Source of the DNA: Lineus longissimus
Taxonomy: Eukaryota > Nemertea > Pilidiophora > Heteronemertea > Lineidae
Assembly (NCBI RefSeq): GCF_910592395.1
Contig: NC_088314.1
Coordinates: 7,254,001 to 7,318,000, forward strand
Length of the DNA stretch: 64,000 nt
Reading direction: 5' to 3'
The notes below the pieces were generated by a model. The model was not told the DNA's origin. It made no database searches and saw nothing but the letters and a program-made list of their open reading frames with translations. Shown here one piece after another: positions 12,729 to 24,600 of this stretch (positions are counted from its first letter, which is position 1; every line of letters begins with the position of its first letter). A program made the translations under genes and the position numbers.

Positions 12729-14684
12729 CTACTTCCCCGTGCCTTGTGTGCATAATGCAGGAGACTTGATCCAGGTCGTCTTTTCGGCGTGACCAGTGTA
12801 TCTCTCCAATCGATTTCTATAACCACTCGGGCCCGCGCTCTGAGAAGGTCGACCGTAAAGATTGCAATCAAGTTGGCGGAAGTAATCAACAAAGGCAGCG
12901 GCATGGCAGCGGCTGGCCTTCTCACAGATATCCAAGCAATCACCAAGTTTGCCCCTGCGGCCGATCTCGCGGCGGAGTGAGACTGTGGAATACAAGAATG
13001 GCCAGTTGGCCCTGATGCTCTTCTTGTAGTAGGCATCAAAGAAGCCGCAGTTTGGACCTGAGAACGAGTAGGAAAAACGCAATTACGCAATAGAAATAAA
13101 CGAGTACAGGAAATAAAATAGATACATGCAACAAAGAACATTCATCAAATACAGGATACCACACGAAGATGGGTGGTGTGACAACGATTTCAGGCTGCCC
13201 GGTCCAACAAAGCATCTGATTTCGTTTTTCGATCTTAGTCCAAGCCTTGTAAAATTGTCAAGAATTCAAACCGCTAAACCATCCCCTGCAGTCTAGCCGC
13301 TGCTTTGAGCGTCGACTGGAAGGCCAATTAAGTGGCCAGCTTGGCACATTAGGTTTCCAAAAAACACCGATAGGTGTCGTTATTATCGGAGAAGCACTAG
13401 ATAAATATATATTCGCACTCGGGCAACAGCAGTTTTTGACGTTTAACCAGAGTAGACCAGGTTCTAACTGCATTATATCAGTCACCTTAGCCACCAAGTT
13501 TGACCCCGAAGCTCCTGCCTATTCTCGCCGCGTAATGTTGTGAATCCCTTGTATTCTGAGCCATACCTACCAGTTGGTTGGCAGTTTTTCACAGCACTCC
13601 TATTTGATATCGGCGTCCCTTCATCAGGGGTGGCATCGTAATAGTAGGTGAAGTGCAACTTGCCATTCGCTGGATCTATTTCGTAGGAGAGGCCTGCACA
13701 CAGCTCGTCTATGCGGCACTCGTACGAACCGTCTTCATAGGTGGCTCTGTATCTGAAATCAAGTCGCCATGTTGATTTAACGGGACGAATGTCAATGGCA
13801 TTACATTATTTGATGTCATGATCTTAAGGCATTTGTCTTTATTACCAGGTACCTTTATCTTTCTGACATACCTTTTTAATTTGTAGGCATACTTCTTTGA
13901 CGGTTTCGGTACACCCCTATCTAGGGGACAGATAAGTTGGCGTTTGTTACGATCCCTACCAGCTGAAAGGAATAATCAAAAGAGGTTGATGAGCTTTAAA
14001 AAGCTATATTCGAATAGCATTCATTATCAAATGGATGGTAATTTATTGTTCTTCGGTCACAAGTGGCAAATTAAAAATTGTTACTTCTAAACATTCGTAC
14101 ACTTCAAGACCTCATTCATGAGTGACTCAACAGTCCATGTTGGAGGCGCCCTCATTGAAGTTCCCCGAAGAGTTCGTCACGCCTCATACCCTCGCAATTG
14201 GTAACGGTTGCCAAGAGATATTTGCACCGCGTACTGACTCTGCACCAGATTGGCTAGCGAACTCTCGCTCCGCAGCAAATGGCTAGCTATCCTCTCATTG
14301 GGAGATTGACCCACGAAAGTCAAGAAAGGGGAACATTTTCCCAAAGGCTAAAAAACTGATAGACACCACAATATCCTATCAACTTACGGTACTTGACAAA
14401 CGATGGGCAGTCCTTCTCAAACATGACACTAGTGCCTTCCTTGCCCATCCAACCAACTCGAAAATAAATTCTTCGCGGGTGGATTTCACACGTCTTCGTG
14501 GTGTTCGTGAACGTGGCACTGTCACACATTGGTACTTCAAGGCATTTTGCAGCACATTCCTCCTCTGTCTTAATTTCGGGATGTGCTTCCCAATCCGGCG
14601 CCATCATCCTTCCATCGTCTGTTCTAGTCAATGTACAGTTAAGAAGGACTGGGGGCACATCGCCGTATGGCCCAATGGACACCC
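12729..14684 (-). other. PAN/apple-like four-exon cassette, copy B
   Basis: Exons 14684-14388, 13962-13872, 13752-13571 and 13057-12729 (297, 91, 182 and 329 nt) match copy A exon for exon with the same intron phases. The second exon is 91 nt in both copies. The best-conserved stretches are MCDSATF, CPLD-x-G, KYAY, CR-x-DELCAG and FTYYY. The final exon is the most diverged. Confidence 0.8.
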
Positions 14685-17600
14685 CTGCAATTAATTACAT
14701 ACTAGCTAAAAACATCATCATCATCATCATCAACATATGACCTCCGAATGGTCTACTAAGATAAGTCACCATACCTAGAAGAAGCCGATCAGGAGAGTAA
14801 CATGAAAACATACGTCGGATTGCAACCCAGCTGCGGATAAGTGCCTTATACAAAGCGGTACTGCGTACACTGCTCGAAATGCTGGAGGGTATAGGGCCAT
14901 TGCTCGTCTGATATTAAAACAAAAACATAACATAACATACGTAAATTGACTGAGCGAAACTTTGCAGGAGTGTGACTTATTCCAAATGGCAGGCAATAAC
15001 GTCTTTGGAAGTATAGTAACATTTCATCATCTGTACGCGCTTCATTCGACCAAGGCTTCCTTTCTGGAGCTATTCAGTGATCCACTCCAGGAAATGCGCA
15101 CAGAGGTCAAACCCAGCCCCTCCGTCACCTTGAAGTTCTTGGGCGGTGAAGAGGTACATTGTATAATCACTGAAAGCGCATGATCACTAAGTTAACCAAT
15201 TAACCGTTGTCAATATCTCCAGCTGCTCTAATTTTCCATTCTAAGCCACAGTACATCGCTGTGAATCGTGTCGTCCAGCTGATTCGTGACTCTTCGGAAT
15301 GATGTATCTTCTTTTCCCTACATATCATCCAATAACGATCAATTTGGGCGTAGCACTTTCAGGGGCGAGCAAACAGCCGGGAATTATTTTTGGTGCACGG
15401 CGTACCTCAGTCGTAAGGCCCCTGCTAAATGTCAGTAAATTTTTAACTCGCATCAGTTTACTATAACATTTCATTCTATCGTACAAAAACGCCGCCCTGC
15501 AAGAAAGTTCATCCAACTCGCAATGTTTCTTCAAGTCTGGTACATACCTTTGTCCGTCCTAAATTGAAGTTGCTCTGTTTCAGGTCCTGCTTTGTCAGCA
15601 CTTGTAAATGCTCTCACCCTGAAGAGATAGTCGGTATCCGCGTCAAGGGGGAATGCGTTCCCAATTGTAACAGCATTGACGCTCGTGTTCATGTTGTTTA
15701 ACCACTGTGATTCGGTCTCTTTTACCCATTCCACCATGTACTTCACTATTTTCCCCTTTCGGGAAGCCTTTGCCGGGGGTTCCCAAGTGACGCGCACGGT
15801 GGTCGGACTCAGTCCCGTTACGCTTAGGTTCTGGGGAGGAGCGGATGGGCGTCCGTCGGGTGCCTTAACAGTCAAGAGGGCATACTCCCCACGTTCGCCG
15901 TCAATATCGCCAGCCACTCTGATATTGTACTCTAAGCCATTTTCAGCGTATATCGCAGTAAATGGCGTCCTCCCAGCGATTTGTCTCTCCTCTAATTGAG
16001 TCTGGCCTTTTTCACCAAATTTCATCCAGTAGTAATCGATCGGGTCAGGGGCGTTGGCTGGGGGATCCCAGGACACGGTGCCAAAGGGTGGATCATGATA
16101 GATGAATGTAACTCGTATATTTCTCGGCGGGCCAAGCAAGAAAACAGCTGCAAGCGAACAAGAAAGCAACTACAGCCTATCGAGCAAATAGAGATAGTGT
16201 TACTATAAGGATGTCCTATATACTGTGTCTTGCCTGTGAGTGTGTTTTTCTGAGTGAAATTGACTTAAAGAGTACCATTTTCTCATGAAACAGACCATAG
16301 CTTCCAGTTGCAATGCTTTTATACTAGCACCAACTGCTGTACGTACCTTTGTCTGTTTTAAATTGAAAGGTCGGCGATATGGGTCCATACCCAGCACTAT
16401 TAAAAGCTCTAACTCTGAAGACATAGTCTGTGTCTGGTTCGAGGGGAGTTGAATCACCAACTGTAGCAGAGGTATCACTCGTGTTCAGGTTGCTAGTCCA
16501 CAGACGCTGAGCTTCACCAGAATCTTTCCGCCATTCCAACATGTAGTTCACAATCTTTCCTCTTCTTCCACTCTTCATCGGGGGATCCCATGCGGCGTGC
16601 ACAGAGGTCGGACTCAATCCCGTCACGTTGAGGTACTCGGGCGTAGCAATTGGCCGTAATTCTGGTGCCTTTACGACCTCGAGTGCATATTCCCCACGTT
16701 CGCCGTCAATATCTGCAGCAACGCTGATCTTGTAGATTACGCCATTCTCACCCATAATGGCAGTGAATGGTGTTCTTCCTGTGATTTGTCTCTCCTGTAA
16801 ATGAGTCTGGCCTTCTTCGCCAAATCTCATCCAGTAGTAATCGATCGGGCCAGGGGCGTCGGCTGGTGGGTCCCAGGTCACGGTGCCGAAGGGCGGATCA
16901 TAACGGATGAACACAACTCGAATGTTCCTTGGCGGGCCAAGCGCTGCAAAGAAATTTAAACACGCTGAAGTATGAAGAAAGCGCTCCTCCTACAAAATCG
17001 ATTTGAAAGCCAAGCGTATCATGAAGTGGGTGAAGGAAAAGGTAACATTTCAATGATTGAACGAGTACGAGACACAGTGATCAATAGGGAGTTTCCGCAT
17101 CGCTTACGATTACGATTACGATTACGATTTCAAAGTCGTAATCGTAATACTCTCAAAACCGGCATGAACCAGAAATTTAGTTTCCGTATTCACACCAACG
17201 ACTTGATGTACTGTAGTATAGGCCCTATACTCTGCTTTCATGCTCTGGGTGCACTTTCACGGCGCTAAAACATGATCAAAATCGCCGTCGATCACATTAA
17301 GTGATATTATTTCATTTCTGCATAACTCAAATTGTCTTTGACAGGTCCGGGTCATCGCGTTATCACTCAGGTCAGTTATCTGATAAGGTTGCGGACCGGA
17401 GCGACTGACCACCCAAATATCACGATAGGGAGTCGCGTAGTTTTACCAGGCTAAAACATCGCCATATCTCGCCACATCGTCACGCCAGATGACTAATTTT
17501 GGTATCTACGGTCAGCCTATCCAATGAAACCTAAAATTGACTGAAAATGCAGGCATTTGCAAGGGTGACCCGATGCCCATAAACTTTTCGACACTTCAAA

Positions 17601-17731
17601 TATACCAAAAGAGCGTGGTGCAGGCATTGAGAGAATAATCTCAAGATTAAATAGCACTTACCGTCAATAGCCACTAATGCCTGCAGCAAACAGCAACTCA
17701 ACAAGATAAAAGGAATCTTCATTTTCGTCAT
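12729..17731 (-). CDS. Secreted LAR-like FN3 protein with C-terminal PAN-like cassette
   Basis: Minus-strand exons 17731-17662, 16943-16347, 16147-15548, 14684-14388, 13962-13872, 13752-13571 and 13057-12729 give 721 residues. The first exon is a signal peptide (MTKMKIPFILLSCCLLQA). Each of the next two exons encodes a pair of FN3 domains, starting LGPPRNIRV and ending TDK; the second domain of each pair (NLSVTGLSPTTVRVTWEPP, then TDYLFRVRAF) closely resembles the seventh FN3 of LAR-type phosphatases. The last four exons are the same PAN-like cassette as at 2935-4788: CLEVPMCDSATF, ICPLDRGVPKPSKKYAYK, ECRIDELCAGLSYEI with FTYYYD, and a final domain ending TTWIKSPALC. There is no membrane helix and no phosphatase domain, so it should be secreted. 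An alternative upstream Met would place about 25 residues before the hydrophobic core. The model is firm; function is unknown. A soluble competitor or ligand in LAR-type adhesion is one inference. Confidence 0.88.
15081..15360 (-). pseudogene. Decayed third copy of the FN3-pair exon
   Basis: In the intron after the second FN3-pair exon, the minus strand holds three collinear remnants of that exon. About 15360-15322 reads DRYWMI (DYYWMKF in the intact exon). 15295-15203 reads RFTAMYCGLEWKIRAAGDID (PFTAIYAENGLEYNIRVAGDID in the intact exon). 15148-15081 reads PPKNFKVTEGLGLTSVRISW (start of the second FN3). Stops and shifts separate the blocks, so it is not coding. Order and spacing match a once-intact exon. 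Confidence 0.75.
17103..17148 (+). repeat. ACGATT repeat with inverted partner
   Basis: Four TTACGA units followed by their complement (AAAGTCGTAATCGTAAT), able to fold into a hairpin. It lies in the first intron of the minus-strand FN3/PAN gene. Confidence 0.6.
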
Positions 17732-20700
17732 TCTTCGTAATCCAGCCGCAGTTGGATGGGATCCGACACGACACACACTGATTGCAAACCAATGTTTCGA
17801 GTTCAATCAACGGTTAATTACTACTATACTGGGTACATGTAATGAATGAGTTAGAAAGCGCTATAACGATAACCCGGCGGTCTTTTGACATAATCACATG
17901 TCTATAGGCTTTTCAGAAGTTAATGTCCACGTATTTTTGGCCGTTGTGCGAAAGCTTCGACTGGGCTGATGTTTTAAAAATTTGTTCTTTCTGTATTCTA
18001 ATTTTATGACCCAACACAATATTATTTAGGCTAGAGGATAGAGAAAACTCAAAGAAAATAACGTCAAGATTCCATCAAAGTTCTTAAAGAAAGGAGCGGC
18101 AGATGTACAGAGCGAAAATGTCAAAAGACGATGCACTACATCAATGTACACAACAGTCGATGCACTTCATCAATGTACACGGATACATACAAAAAGGTAT
18201 AATTCGCAACCATGATTGCTGAAATGTGAAACTCCTGACTTGGGTCCTAACATCATGAGATGTTTTTTGAACATCCTGTTCTTAATGTTGAAATCTGCCC
18301 AGGCCAGTAGTTTCGACAGAGCGGCCTACTGACAAAAGGACGTGAACTTTTACTTCTGAAAAAAGATAGGACAAGATAGGAGACGACACAGGACGTAATA
18401 ATTATGTCATTAGACCGATTATTATTTCGGAAATATAAAAACGAGTTGGTACTTCGACGATTTGATCGATTACATTAGAGAGGTTCGGGTTTGGCTTTTT
18501 TGACCACGGATATCGCGTTTGCTGTTGTTAGAAATGCATTTAAACAGTGTGTCTTAAATATCTGCTACGCCTGAAAACCATAACACCAAAGCAATCAACT
18601 TGATTTTGTAACGTCAGCCAGAAAAAACACCTCGTTCGCGTCATGTTCTCATGTCAAAATCTGAACCACTCTATAATCGCCATCTTGTGTAGTGAGAAAT
18701 AATTAACTACTTAATACGTACAGAGGCATTATCAAGTTATTACCATTATGCCTAATCGCAAACTCGCCCGGCCAAATTGCCATTTCGTCAAATTGCAAAT
18801 TTACCAACATTCCGCCAACTGTTAATTATTATGGACAATGGGCATGAAGAATTAAAACTGCTAAAGGTTTAAAAATGAAATGTCTGTTGTTCTGGGTTAG
18901 AAAAGTACATTTTTGAAAAATTGCAACCTATTGAGGAAACATTGTGTGCGAACCGTAAGCAAGCCAAACAAAAAGACCAAAATCAGTTAAAGAAGACATC
19001 CTTTATTTCAATCAGGCCTACGAGTCTGACGGATGTATCAACAAAGTATTGTGCGGACCAGTGAGATAAAATGATTTTTACTTATTACATCTAAGAACGC
19101 CGCTAAGTAATCGACAGAAAGACCAGGCGGAAACATTACGTCATGGAATCGGACAAATTGGTGTCGTTGATATCAAGTTGTTCCATTGAATCGCCACTTT
19201 GACACACAAAGATCCGAGATCGGCCTGCCCCTTCAACGAGCTCGGGACGGGTACGTATCTAGGTTCTCTTGGTGTTAAGGAACTTTGCTCATTGATCATC
19301 AGCAAGAAATCTCATCGCCCTTTTTAGCTAGATCTCGATGGGAAGATACAGGACTCTAACATAATTTCCAACCCAAGCGGTTATGGTTGCCTGACCATAA
19401 CCGCTGAATTCAAAACGAGGCTTCATTGGCGCATAGTGCATTTACACTGTAAAGTGCAGTTCATTCTTAACCCAGACGTTTTAGAATTATTCTCTTTATA
19501 AACTGAAATAAATTATCCACAGCTAAAATTCATAACCGATTTCTTCCAACCTCCACTGATACTCAAATGGTTTCGTTGTCTCTTTACGGGTCACCTCTCC
19601 CGTTTTGTTTATGCTGCAAGGTCAAGGTGACGTAGATGACATGACACGTGACGGTTTTAAAAATAGGAGGAGGCTGACATTTTACGGCAATCTCTCTGCG
19701 TTGATCGCAGTGTTGACTGATGTTGTGAATGTTTTCATTACAACAGTTATGGACGAGGCTGAGAAAATTGGTGCGACTTAGTACACGAGGCCAAGGGGAG
19801 TTTCCAGGATATCGAGAAGCGGTGGTCAGACTCCCCGATTTCAAATTTGGACGAACGAACCTAATCATATAGTCATAATCTGGCCCCATGCATGGGTCAT
19901 TCAAAACAGTCAACGTCTGCCCTTCGGTCGTCCGAATAAACATGTCATTCATCATAGGCCTGCTCCTGAGAAGCTGAATATCAGAGCAAACGTCAAGCTG
20001 AACGTTTTCATGACACTCTACGAGATTTTAATGAAATGCCGTTATTAGTGGCATAGGTTGTTTACCAACTGCCTTTGTCGTCTGCACATGACATCAACAT
20101 GGCCGCTTAGATCACGAGCACTCGCAAGCATTGACTAAGAGAGCAAAAAATGAGGTCAATAGGTCCCATATGTTGATGATTTTGTCAAAATGCCAACCAT
20201 CATAACAACTACTCGAATGTAGGACATGAAATTAATAGCCCCCCCCCCCCCCCGCCCCCTCCCCATATCACGCGCATAACGACATTGCAGCATATACGTG
20301 ACTGTGCATACATGTACATGTAGAAATGTACGCATATGAGATTATCAAATCGTTAGGAACGAGGTCAGTGATAGTGTGGTCGACTTTGTTTATGTTTACA
20401 TCCGGGATCTTCCAATGGCATGTGTCCAGAAATGCTTCGTCTTATATGTTCTCTGCCTTGAATGCATTTTAGTCAGAATGATTATAAACATGATTAATAT
20501 ACGTGTGATGGTGACTTTGTTGTCCATGGACCGGGTAAAATAACGTAAGAGCGAAACGATCTGACTGCAGTGTTGAACACGGACTCGCCCTTTTGATAAA
20601 GGTAAGACCCTGTGATTGTTTTCATTAAGTTTGTTGTTGTTTCTGTTCTTGTTATGTTGGTTAAAACGGGTGGGGGAGTTCTGGGTCTAAAATAAACCAA

Positions 20701-21046
20701 TCACGGTTACCTGAAGAACCGCGTTGAATCTGCTCATTCACAATGAAACGCATACAGAAAGGACGACCCCTCCCATTATCATATTTTTATATAGATCCGT
20801 TCGACTGTTTTTTAAACCAATATGAGATTGTGAAATTCTCCATGAATCAAAAGCACCTGGAACCAATGTACATGTACATGTAGCATACGGGATTATAGTT
20901 TTCTCTGCAACCACATTTCAAACATCATATATACGGACTGTCTGTTTAAAACCTATATCTGTCTCATCAAAAGTATCACAAATTGTAGTATAGGAATATT
21001 GGCCCATATATTTTGGCATAGGTGGTGTGTGTTACGTGATATTATT
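17732..21046 (+). other. Intergenic region between divergent genes
   Basis: Separates the 5' ends of the minus-strand FN3/PAN gene and the plus-strand Kelch gene, so both promoters should be here or in the element that follows. It contains a 16-bp poly-C run near 20238 and short repeated ATCAATGTACAC stretches around 18140-18180. An open minus-strand frame at 19955-19584 has no recognisable domain. I see no gene I can support. Confidence 0.4.
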
Positions 21047-21656
21047 GGTAACCGGAAAAACGCCGACCGACCGACCGACCGACCGACCTACTCGCCGACT
21101 CTGACAACCTCACTTACGGCATCCCATTCGCGCCTCATAGCCCGGTAACCGGAAAAACGCCGACCGACCGACCGACTGACCTGCCAACCTACCGTCATAT
21201 GCAGTATCCCTTTCGCTTCTCTATAGCACATGTATCTGTGTAGTGCCCAGCGCAATGGACGTGATGGAGTCCGACGTGTCTGACAGCAGCATCTCCAGTC
21301 AATTATACCGGGAAAACGAGCCCACGCGGTAAGGAACTGATAACGATACTCTAAAGATATGCTTTGTCTACATGGTCGGTGGATATAAAAACATGATTTG
21401 GGCCTAATCTATGCACTGTAGTTTTTCTACTCGAGTGTCTCGACCGATGCAATGCATGAACTGCAACTTTGTTGTCATTTGACCAGCGCACGTGCGCTTG
21501 TTTACAATTTCATTTCACGTGACCTGCTATCGTGGATTGGATATATCACATTGACTTATGAGACCTGCGACTCAACTACGAAACTCCTTGGGTTGGTAGG
21601 TCGGAAGGTCGGTCGGTCAGTCGGTCGGTCGGTCGGTCGGCGTTTTTCCGGTTACC
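21047..21656. mobile_element. Foldback/MITE-like element with 9-bp target duplication, spanning the Kelch first exon
   Basis: The left end begins GGTAACCGGAAAAACGCCGA followed by CCGA repeats. The right end is its reverse complement, ending CGTTTTTCCGGTTACC. GATATTATT flanks both sides exactly (21038-21046 and 21657-21665), as a 9-bp target-site duplication. The left end holds a second direct copy of the terminus at about 21143, so its terminal repeat is internally repeated, as in foldback elements. No transposase is present. A 9-bp duplication fits foldback, Mutator-like or Merlin-type insertions; I cannot choose between them. Confidence 0.75.
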
Positions 21657-24600
21657 GATATTATTGTAAAACATACTGTCTCGGTGGTTATATACAGCAG
21701 CTCATTACCAAGTCAACACTGACAATATCTCGCTATTTCTCCAGACAGATCAATACTCTTAGTGGTACACGTGTATGTCAGCTTGTCTGTTGTCATGGTA
21801 ATATTGTGCATTGTATCCCAAAATAATATGACACAGTTAACGTATTTATACGGCTGTGCCTCGGTGTAAAAAGAATATATTTCCCCTGAGTTGTCGTTCA
21901 TGACCATTGCTTTCTTGGTAATGTAACCATCAAAAATCCGACGAATTGAAATTGAACAAAATGTGTGAATGCTAAGCGGCATGGTCCAGAAGATAAGTCG
22001 GCTTCCCTCTTCCAGACAAAACACTTTATTATATAAAGTATGTCTACAATAACGGTAGATTGATATATAGTTGGCCTTAAAAAAATAACAGTGTCACAAT
22101 TTCGTGGGTTATTTGGTGCGATGATATCTTATTGGCCAATTATGGTTCATTACAGACTATAAAACGGAAACCAAAAGATCATGTCAGCTGGGCCCGTATC
22201 TGACGGCAGGCGATATAAGCTTACCCATGGATTTTTAACATACTGTTACTCTGCACTCTGAAGTTTGTTGTGCCATCAGTGCTTGTATTGTTGGATTTCC
22301 TTTTCATGTTTTCTATGCAATAGTTTGGAACATGACCAATATTACTATCCACATTCATCTCTTGGGATACGAGCCAATAGGATGTGAACGTATTGAAACA
22401 TAACAAAGATAAGAATATCATATTGTAAGTAGCGGCAATTTGAGTAGCTTTTACTACTCTTAACTGCGTTGTTTACCTTTAGAAACACTGTACATTATGA
22501 TGTCTCTTTCTTATAACCTACACCTGACCCGCGTGGGCGAATAATATGATACCAGTTTTCCTTCGACAAATTGCCAACAAAGGAAACCTGCCGCGCGGAT
22601 AGGAATATAAATGACAGATCGAAACTTTGTAAAGTATTTCACATGACAGATCATCCATCATTGGAGTTGGTGGTTGGTTCCGACAACTTGATGTACTACG
22701 CCCTCTTTCTTTCTTCATGAGGCATGGTGCACGTGTAAAAGTGATATCGAAGGGTCAACTTGGGTACGAGATTTGTTGTTTTTTTCATGGCCGGGTCTAT
22801 TTGGCAAGCCGCTCGCCGAACAGGCTTCTTTTTTTGTCCTGTTTGGAGAGTCGCTTGCCAAACAGCACTAAAAAGCCACCCTGTTCGGCCCGCCGGGCTT
22901 GCCAAACAGGTAAAAAATCTACCCTGTTTGGCGAGCTGGAGACTTTACTTTAATATCAATGAGTTCGGCTCTCCATTCAGGACAAGAAAAAGTCGCTGTT
23001 TGGTAAGCCGGGCTTGCCAAGTAGTCACTTCCTTTTTTCATACAACAATGGCTTCCAGCAGGACTGTGACTTCTCCAAATAGTTGAATTCTCCAAATCGT
23101 TGAAAAACCAATGAATTGCATCCACTAGAACGGGGTGTAACCAGAGACCTGCCTGAAAATCACAAGCAATTTTCCAAGACAGCCCCGCAAGACTGGTGAA
23201 AATCTTTTTCAGAGATCAGCAATAATTTGATCCTACAGGTGGCGGCTCATAGCGGCAAGCAGGGGCATTATCCTCTTGTACAGGTAAATCCCGCTCCCAA
23301 GCTGTCCCTTCAATAAATCTTCTTTACAGTATGTATTGATGTGTAAAAGGGGTTATTCATAAATTCTATCGACGAATCGCTTCAAATCGCAGGCATTTCA
23401 TAAAATATTGCCAAAGAATGGCAAAGAGTGTCGTATAACCGTCTTCATTATTCTTGCTTATTATAAATACCACATTGGCCTGGATGTAGTTATTGCTGTT
23501 TTTGTAAAATAACAATTCCTGCAGAGATTAAGGCCTAGATTGATATATATAATAGGCATATTTTGATATATCTTGGGGAGTGGCGTGGCACTGAGAACAT
23601 ACGTCGAAACTTTCGAGAATTGTTCAAGCACACTTCACGTAGTATGTTCAGCACAAGGGGCATGAGTGAATTGCTCTAGGGCCTGTACATAATGTGACGA
23701 AGGCTGTTCAGGATTGGCAGTTCATTTTGCAAATAAGGTGTAACTGTCTACTTTTGGATATTACAATTTACCTAGGGAACGCAGACAATACAGTGTCAGC
23801 CAGTTAATTGCATGTACAGTACTATACTATCAAGAATATAGCTTCAATTTCTGATTCGTGGGATAGTTACTTCAAGTGTGTCGAAGTGAAATATTCGAGA
23901 AATCCAAACGGCGAAGGAACCATTTACGTTACCACGTACATGTACCACATACATGAGTCATCAGGTCACAAATTTGTTAATTCAATTTGGATAAATCATA
24001 ACTATTTCGCATAGAATAACTCAAAACAATGGCGAGGTAAGTCAAAATCAAATTAAATGGATTTTGTTTTCAAGAACAAACCTGCACGTTATTGCAATGC
24101 AAATCGGAAATGTCTCTGATAGGCTGGTCAGTTATATCTTTTAATTTTTATTTCTTACATAAGTAGAATAAATCCTATTAAAAGTCCTTGATATCTCGTG
24201 AAGTTTGAGCATTTAAAGATCTACATGTACGCCGTCCGTAAAATTCAGTGTTTGTCATTAAACTTGAAAATATGCCAAGATGTACTGAATATGAATTTCA
24301 GGATTGCCGTTGTGTAGACAGATATTCAGATGCTATCTGTAACGAGTTAAGGAAAGTTGCCGTTGTGTAGACAGAAATACAGATACTATCTGTAACGAGT
24401 TAAGGAAAGTTGCCGTTGTGTAGACAGAAATACAGACACTATCTTTAACGAGTTAACGAAAGTTGCCGTTGTGGAGACAGAAATACAGATACTATCTGTA
24501 ACGAGTTAACGAAAGTTGCCGTTGTGTAGACAGAAATACAGATACTATCTGTAACGAGTTAACGAAAGTTGCATGCATGACAACTGCACTTCTGCATATC

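Noticed and set aside
19584-19955. 123-codon minus-strand open frame
   Set aside because: No domain, no signal peptide, no convincing splice partner.
20238-20253. Poly-C runs (also near 25204 and 43338) as possible regulatory elements
   Set aside because: Simple mononucleotide tracts with no further structure; their lengths are also error-prone in sequencing.
24305-24569. CRISPR array
   Set aside because: Contiguous tandem units with no spacers, in an animal genome.
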